This document shows positions 11,620 through 13,050 of a stretch of DNA of 13,050 nucleotides, piece by piece. The stretch comes from Candidatus Alectryobacillus merdavium (lineage in GTDB: Bacteria; Bacillota_I; Bacilli_A; RFN20; CAG-826). The stretch spans positions 1 to 13,050 of the forward strand of contig JADIMN010000136.1 in NCBI GenBank assembly GCA_017694735.1, written 5' to 3'. The notes under the pieces were generated by a model, which worked only from the letters and a program-made list of their open reading frames with translations, did no database searches and was not told where the DNA came from. The translations under genes and the position numbers were made by a program. Positions within the stretch are counted from its first letter, which is position 1. Each line of letters opens with the position of its first letter.

Positions 11620-12966
11620 TTAAGCTAAAGTTCCCATTGGATCCCAAGGTTTTAATTCTACTGGTTCTTTTTCTAATGCTTCTAGCTCTTCTTTATCAAG
11701 ATATTTTTTATTGACAACTGCTTGATAAACAAATCTGTCAAAGAAGTCAGAAGACATAATAAAGTAACCTTTATTTCCAATATCATCTCCCCATGAGTTT
11801 TCAATTTTCCACTTATTAGCTTTGCCATTAACTAAATTAACACCGGTAATAACCATCGCATGGTTCATAGCACTGTTAAAGTAATTCAACATATCTTCTT
11901 TTGAAAATTTAACATCTAATCCAAAAGCAGACATATAATCATATGATAAAGTGTCCCAAACACCAGTTGTTCTATTTCTATAATAAGAAACATCGCTTCC
12001 AAACCATACTGGTTCATTATTAGACAATTGATTTATAATAATTTCTTTAATTCTATCCATTGTTAAATTTAGGTGAACAACTTTTTTTCCTTCAATTACA
12101 TTGCCTAAATATTTAATAGTAAATGTTTTTAAATATGGCTTATCTTTTGTTGGAGCATTTGTAATTGATTGATATTCATCAATTTCACTACCAATAAATT
12201 CATCAAAGAATTGTTTTGGAGTTAAATTTTGAACTAAATGGTATTTATTGTCTTTATCAACATATTCTAAATTAAATGTTTTTGGTGGAACACCAAAGCA
12301 ATTTGCTAATAAATTATATGATTTTTGAATTAATTCATCTTTCATCTCTTTAATTTGATCATATTTTTCTTCTTTATATAATTTAGAAGCATCAGCAGCA
12401 AACTTTCTAATCATAGAATTGATTAAAACATCGCTTTCTCTTGTTCCGCTTGATTGATAAGTTTCAACCATAGCATTTTTTGGACATACACCATATTTTT
12501 TAACAAGATTAGCAAACATATCCCATTGTCCACCATCACCAACTCCATTTGTCAAAATATGCATAAGTGTTCTATCATCATGTTCTTTATCTAATAATTC
12601 CATGACACTAGATAATGTAAAATTAATTTTTTCTAGCTTATCAAAAAAAGCAACATAGTTTTGGCTAAGCTCAAATTGTTCTACATTTAATTTTTTTCCA
12701 ATGATTTCTCTTAAAATATTTAAACCAGCAAAAATCCAACATCTGCCACTTTGTTTTTGGTTACAAACATTCATTGTTTTTAAATCAATTGAAAATTTAT
12801 TTTCCAAATCGTGTTCACTTTCACTAACATAAATAACATCAGGAATACTTGTTTTACTTAATGCATGTCTTAAAATTACATTTTTATCATCCTTGTTATA
12901 ATTATTTTGTAATTTATCTAATTCATTTAAAGATAAATATTCATTTTTCATATTAAATTTGCTCAT
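11620..12966 (-). CDS. pepC: C1-family aminopeptidase PepC (bleomycin hydrolase type)
   Basis: PepC is a cytoplasmic cysteine aminopeptidase of the papain superfamily that forms a hexameric chamber and trims peptides. The 448 residues match the family length. Catalytic residues are intact: Gln70 (oxyanion hole) and Cys76 in NQKQSGRCWIFAGLNILREI, His369 in MNHAMVITGVNL, and Asn390 in WKIENSWGDDIGNKGYF. The C-terminus, VELKPWDPMGTLA, is the typical tail that reaches the active site in this family. The ATG at 12966 has an AAGGAG-like site (12980-12974), unlike the other single genes here. It is convergent with the lipoprotein gene, with 11 nt between stops, and its terminator lies inside that gene. 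Confidence 0.95.
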   Translation of the reverse strand: MSKFNMKNEYLSLNELDKLQNNYNKDDKNVILRHALSKTSIPDVIYVSESEHDLENKFSIDLKTMNVCNQKQSGRCWIFAGLNILREIIGKKLNVEQFELSQNYVAFFDKLEKINFTLSSVMELLDKEHDDRTLMHILTNGVGDGGQWDMFANLVKKYGVCPKNAMVETYQSSGTRESDVLINSMIRKFAADASKLYKEEKYDQIKEMKDELIQKSYNLLANCFGVPPKTFNLEYVDKDNKYHLVQNLTPKQFFDEFIGSEIDEYQSITNAPTKDKPYLKTFTIKYLGNVIEGKKVVHLNLTMDRIKEIIINQLSNNEPVWFGSDVSYYRNRTTGVWDTLSYDYMSAFGLDVKFSKEDMLNYFNSAMNHAMVITGVNLVNGKANKWKIENSWGDDIGNKGYFIMSSDFFDRFVYQAVVNKKYLDKEELEALEKEPVELKPWDPMGTLA

Positions 12967-13050
12967 TTTTAATCTCCTTTTTTATAACATTTAATATCTT
13001 AAATTAAACTTAATAAAAATTAAAGCAAAAAGCATACTAATAATATATAA
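12967..13050 (-). promoter_or_regulatory. pepC upstream region with ribosome binding site
   Basis: AAAGGAG (12980-12974) with 7 nt before the ATG serves pepC. A TG-T-TATAAA box at 12990-12981 looks like an extended -10, but its predicted start would fall within the ribosome binding site, so the real promoter is probably further upstream. The remaining bases to the window edge are AT-rich, with no gene or clear hairpin. Confidence 0.35.

Overview
The window is strongly AT-rich and tightly packed. It carries the conserved translation and transcription gene cluster of a low-GC Gram-positive bacterium (Bacilli or Mollicutes type, probably an uncultured, fairly streamlined lineage). Reading frames stay open under the standard bacterial code: visible tryptophans are TGG, stops are nearly all TAA, and one gene ends in TGA. 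This argues against the Mycoplasma/Spiroplasma code in which TGA is Trp.

Layout. On the minus strand, reading right to left, lies the classic operon rimP-nusA-ylxR-ylxQ-infB-rbfA (8059 to 3082). Its genes overlap or nearly touch, and most have AAGGAG-type ribosome binding sites. It is followed by truB (1936-1061), rpsO (941-675) and the 5' part of pnp (584-1). The usual order is modified in two ways: a plus-strand TtcA-like tRNA thiolase gene (1951-3081) sits between rbfA and truB, and ribF, often found after truB, is absent. The right half holds single-gene units: an Orn/Lys/Arg decarboxylase (minus), a YfcE/MJ0936-type phosphodiesterase, a DegV-family protein and a thioredoxin-like lipoprotein (all plus), then a PepC/bleomycin-hydrolase aminopeptidase (minus).

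Function. The left two thirds supply ribosome assembly and initiation (RimP, RbfA, IF2, S15, YlxQ), transcription elongation/termination (NusA), RNA turnover (PNPase) and tRNA modification (TruB, TtcA-like). The right third is polyamine/amino-acid decarboxylation, fatty-acid-binding (DegV), envelope redox and peptide housekeeping.

The most interesting layer is regulatory. Six genes outside the big operon (truB, ttcA, decarboxylase, phosphodiesterase, degV, lipoprotein) have no Shine-Dalgarno sequence. Each has a -10-like box about 7-9 nt before its ATG, which predicts leaderless mRNAs. For truB and ttcA, two divergent extended -10 promoters and both start codons are packed into 20 bp. Two intrinsic terminators (for rbfA and pepC) lie inside the 3' ends of the convergent coding sequences. 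The nusA operon has a hairpin plus interrupted U tract directly before the rimP ribosome binding site, resembling a NusA-responsive attenuator. rpsO has a folded leader that could bind S15. No mobile element, CRISPR, tRNA or rRNA was seen, and no gene-free stretch exceeds about 120 bases.
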